Shown piece after piece: positions 61,789 through 64,000 of a DNA stretch of 64,000 nucleotides (positions are counted from its first letter, which is position 1; every line of letters starts with the position of its first letter). Position numbers and translations under genes: made by a program. The DNA comes from DATAOG01 sp963840925 (GTDB lineage: Bacteria; Pseudomonadota; Alphaproteobacteria; Geminicoccales; Geminicoccaceae): positions 26,580 to 90,579 of the forward strand of contig CAWJAY010000007.1 in NCBI GenBank assembly GCA_963840925.1, given 5' to 3'. The notes below the pieces were generated by a model. The model was not told the DNA's origin, did not search any database, and saw nothing but the letters and a program-made list of their open reading frames with translations.

Positions 61789-62640
61789 ATGCTCGGCAAC
61801 TCCTCCTGGCGACCCACCGGAGCACGACCGGCCGCCCAGCGGTATCGCACCGTCTTCATCTCCGACTTACATCTCGGCACCCCCGGCTGCAAGGCGGACT
61901 GTCTGCTCGATTTCTTGCAGCATGTCGAGTCCGAATATCTCTATCTGATCGGTGATATCGTCGACGGCTGGCGGCTGAAGAAGAAGTGGTTCTGGCCGGA
62001 GCGGCACCGCCAGATTCTGCGGGCGCTGCTCGCGCGCAACCGGCGCGGCACCCGGGTCGTCTACCTGCCGGGGAACCACGATGAAGCGCTGCGCAAGCGG
62101 ATCGGGCGCAGCTTCGCCGGCGTCCGCGTGGTCCACGACGCGATCCACCAGACCGCCGACGGCCGCCGCCTGCTGGTGGTCCACGGCGACACGTTCGATG
62201 GCGTCTGCACCGACATGCCGTGGCTCGCCCGGCTCGGCTCGATCGCCTACGAAGCCACGCTGCGGCTCAACACCGGCTTCAACCGGGCGCGCCGCTGGCT
62301 CGGGCTCGGCTACTGGCCGCTGTCGGCGTTCCTGAAGGCGCAGGTCAAGGCCGCGGTCAACTTCGTCGAGTGCTACGAGCAGGCGCTCGCCGCCGAGGCG
62401 CGCCGGCGGGCGGTCACCGGCGTGGTCTGCGGCCACGTCCACAAGCCGGAGATCCGGGTCATCGACGGCGTCCAGTATTTCAACGACGGCGACTGGGTCG
62501 AGAGCTGCTCGGCGCTGGTCGAGCACATGGACGGCCGGATGGAGCTGGTGCATTGGGCGGCGCGGCGTCAGTTCGATCTGCTCACGGTCAAGCGGCCGGC
62601 GGCGCCGCGGGCGGTCGGCAACGCGCCGATCGCCGCCTGA
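61789..62640 (+). CDS. plcP: PlcP-type phospholipase C (calcineurin-like phosphoesterase)
   Basis: 283 residues, metallophosphoesterase. Metal motifs: FISDLHLGTPG, LIGDIVDGWRLKKKWFWP, LPGNHDEAL, VVHGDTFDGV and VVCGHVHKPEI, with YFNDGDWVESCSALVEH near the end. Family members are often labelled UDP-2,3-diacylglucosamine hydrolase (LpxH-like), but this subgroup includes Sinorhizobium PlcP, which splits phospholipids to diacylglycerol when phosphate is short. The Pho box upstream and the glycosyltransferase that overlaps its stop (TGATG) favour PlcP. ATG 61789; GTG 61780 is possible. Confidence 0.85.
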   Translation: MLGNSSWRPTGARPAAQRYRTVFISDLHLGTPGCKADCLLDFLQHVESEYLYLIGDIVDGWRLKKKWFWPERHRQILRALLARNRRGTRVVYLPGNHDEALRKRIGRSFAGVRVVHDAIHQTADGRRLLVVHGDTFDGVCTDMPWLARLGSIAYEATLRLNTGFNRARRWLGLGYWPLSAFLKAQVKAAVNFVECYEQALAAEARRRAVTGVVCGHVHKPEIRVIDGVQYFNDGDWVESCSALVEHMDGRMELVHWAARRQFDLLTVKRPAAPRAVGNAPIAA

Positions 62641-63665
62641 TGCGCATCCTGCTGGTGACCGATGCCTGGTCGCCCCAGGTCAACGGCGTGGTCCGGACCC
62701 TGCAGCGGGTCGTGCAGGAGTGCCTGGCGCTCGGCCATCAGGTCGAGGTGATCTCGCCGGACCAGTTCCGGACCCTGCCCTGCCCGAGCTACCCGGAGAT
62801 CCGCCTCGCGTTCCGGCCCGGGCCGACGATCGCGGCCAAGCTCTCGAGCTTTCACCCCGAGTGCATCCACATCGCGACCGAGGGGCCGCTCGGGCTTGCG
62901 GCGCGCCGGCAGTGCGAGCGGCGCGCCCTGCCGTTCACGACCTCCTACCACACCCGCTTTCCGGAATACGTCAGCGCCCGCTGGCCGGTCCCGCTCAGCC
63001 TCGGCTACGCCTGGATGCGCTGGTTCCACACGCCGTCGGCGGGGGTGATGGTCGCGACCCGGACGCTCCGGCGCGAACTCGAGGCCGCGGGCTTCAGCAA
63101 CGTCAAGGACTGGTCGCGCGGCGTCGATACCGAGCTGTTCCGCCCCGACCATGCGCCGGCGCTGGTACTGCCGCGGCCGGTCCTGCTCTACGTCGGCCGG
63201 GTCGCGGTCGAGAAGAACCTGGCAGCCTTCCTGGACCTGCCGGTCGCGTGCGGCAGCAAGCTCGTGGTCGGCGACGGGCCGCAGCTGGCCGGGTTGCGCA
63301 CGAGATACCCGAATGTCCACTTCGCCGGCGCCAAGTTCGGCATCGAACTCGCCCGCCACTACGTGTGCGGCGACGTGTTCGTGTTCCCCAGCCGCACCGA
63401 CACCTTTGGCCTGGTGCTGCTGGAGGCCCTGGCGTCGGGCGTGCCGGTCGCGGCCTACCCGGTGCCGGGACCGCTCGACGTGATCGGGACCACCGGGTGC
63501 GGCGCGCTCGATGACGACCTCGCCCGCGCGGTTGAGCGCGCGCTCCAGATCCCAAGCGAGCGCTGCCGCGCTTACGCGCGCGGCTTTGCCTGGCGCCGGT
63601 GCGCGGAGCAGTTCCTGGCCAATCTCAGGCCGGTTGCGGCGCCGCTCACGGCCGCCGCCGAATAG
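62640..63665 (+). CDS. GT4 glycosyltransferase, likely diacylglycerol glycosyltransferase (Agt type)
   Basis: 341 residues, GT-B fold. N-terminal MRILLVTDAWSPQVNGVVRT binds the acceptor side; the donor-site motifs are VLLYVGRVAVEKNLAAFLD and VFVFPSRTDTFGLVLLEALASG (in parts; the E-x7-E pattern). Stop and start overlap with plcP, so the two are coupled. In phosphate-starved alphaproteobacteria and marine bacteria plcP is commonly next to an Agt-like enzyme that turns diacylglycerol into glycolipid; that role is assigned by context and family, not by proof of substrate. Confidence 0.85.
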   Translation: MRILLVTDAWSPQVNGVVRTLQRVVQECLALGHQVEVISPDQFRTLPCPSYPEIRLAFRPGPTIAAKLSSFHPECIHIATEGPLGLAARRQCERRALPFTTSYHTRFPEYVSARWPVPLSLGYAWMRWFHTPSAGVMVATRTLRRELEAAGFSNVKDWSRGVDTELFRPDHAPALVLPRPVLLYVGRVAVEKNLAAFLDLPVACGSKLVVGDGPQLAGLRTRYPNVHFAGAKFGIELARHYVCGDVFVFPSRTDTFGLVLLEALASGVPVAAYPVPGPLDVIGTTGCGALDDDLARAVERALQIPSERCRAYARGFAWRRCAEQFLANLRPVAAPLTAAAE

Positions 63666-64000
63666 CGGCTCTTCCGGGGCGGTGGCTGGAATCGAAGCGT
63701 GCCGTCGCGTTCGACCGCCGGCACCAGCGCTCTTTCCCAGCGCAGATAATCGCGCATCGCCTGCTCGATCTGCTCGGGCGGCCGATCGTAGGGCCTAAGC
63801 CAGGCGTCCTCCTCGCCGTCGTCCCGGGCGCCGGGCTCGAGCGGCTGGCCGGCCGCGGACCAGGCGAGCGTGCCGCCGGCCAGCGCCAGGATCGGGCCGG
63901 GCAGCAGGCGCTCCGCCTCGGCGAGCGCCAGGCGCGCCAGGATGCCGTCTTCCGAGGTCAGCACGTAGACCGGCGCCGGCGGTAGCCGCGCGAGGTCGGC
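63572..64000 (-). CDS. Rhodanese-domain protein, 3' part
   Basis: The frame is open to the window end, so the 5' part is missing; about 142 codons remain. VYVLTSEDGILARLALAEAE and GPILALAGGTLAWSAAGQPL are the last third of a rhodanese domain; RPYDRPPEQIEQAMRDYLRWE is a tail seen in multi-domain sulfurtransferases. The catalytic Cys loop of this copy is replaced by TSED, so this domain is probably inactive. The stop at 63572 makes the 3' end overlap the glycosyltransferase by 94 bp on the other strand; the last 30 residues (after RDGTLRFQ) look unnatural, so a missed stop or frameshift near 63690 is likely. Confidence 0.65.
   Translation of the reverse strand, partial: ADLARLPPAPVYVLTSEDGILARLALAEAERLLPGPILALAGGTLAWSAAGQPLEPGARDDGEEDAWLRPYDRPPEQIEQAMRDYLRWERALVPAVERDGTLRFQPPPRKSRYSAAAVSGAATGLRLARNCSAHRRQAKPRA

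Overview
The window is about 70% GC and has the gene content of an alphaproteobacterium, probably of the Rhodospirillales/Geminicoccales type. The evidence is an ftsK-lolA pair next to an aminotransferase and a UbiH-like hydroxylase, TRAP transporters, a sigma-32 promoter followed by a ROSE-like RNA thermometer in front of hsp20, TTAACCAT motifs like CtrA sites, and a PlcP-type lipid-remodelling pair. This placement is inferred from gene families and motifs; there is no rRNA or other strong phylogenetic marker here.

Layout. 0-15 kb: the 3' part of a PhoX-type phosphatase, a CYTH-like protein, a frameshifted CDP-alcohol phosphatidyltransferase, lolA, ftsK, a PLP aminotransferase, a ubiH-like monooxygenase, pyruvate kinase, a small membrane protein, an amidase and a TRAP transporter (dctP-dctQ-dctM). 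15-25 kb: a peptide-type ABC binding protein with two permeases but no ATPase, a Wzz/BY-kinase polysaccharide co-polymerase, a MATE exporter (one frameshift), a secreted esterase, a fatty-acid-hydroxylase-family protein and the heat-regulated hsp20. 25.7-29.1 kb: a PuuD/PuuA-like polyamine pair and a VanZ-like protein, all three broken by many small indels. 29-33.5 kb: a DUF6134-like protein, a secreted beta-type repeat protein, an HpcH/HpaI aldolase, an SDR lacking the usual catalytic Tyr, and a CinA-type amidase.

33.5-35.26 kb is an anomalous block: poly-G tracts, GC-rich sequence without coding character, a broken HicB antitoxin remnant, then AT-rich sequence. It is either foreign or degraded DNA or an assembly artefact. 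35.3-40.7 kb holds a complete nickel-pincer-nucleotide system (larA-larC-larE-larB) with a second, divergent LarA-like protein. 41-50 kb: a DMT transporter, an SMP-30 lactonase, MscS (one frameshift), a rhamnose-type sugar ABC transporter and an orphan CheB. 50-54.6 kb: two tiny proteins, two ACMSD-type amidohydrolases with a Rieske protein, and an unusual kinase-methyltransferase fusion behind a strong, apparently leaderless promoter. 54.6-64 kb: a multi-spanning protein with a possible TIR-like tail, malic enzyme, htpX, a 60-bp tandem repeat, a diacylglycerol-kinase-like protein, and a Pho-box-controlled operon of a PlcP-like phospholipase C and a GT4 glycosyltransferase. The window ends in a truncated rhodanese.

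The most coherent biology is at the right end. A near-consensus Pho box precedes a gene pair that would turn phospholipids into diacylglycerol and then glycolipid under phosphate limitation, with a lipid kinase divergently encoded. Frameshifts are unusually frequent, and because they concentrate in a few places, base-level errors in the assembly should be ruled out before any of these genes is called a true pseudogene.
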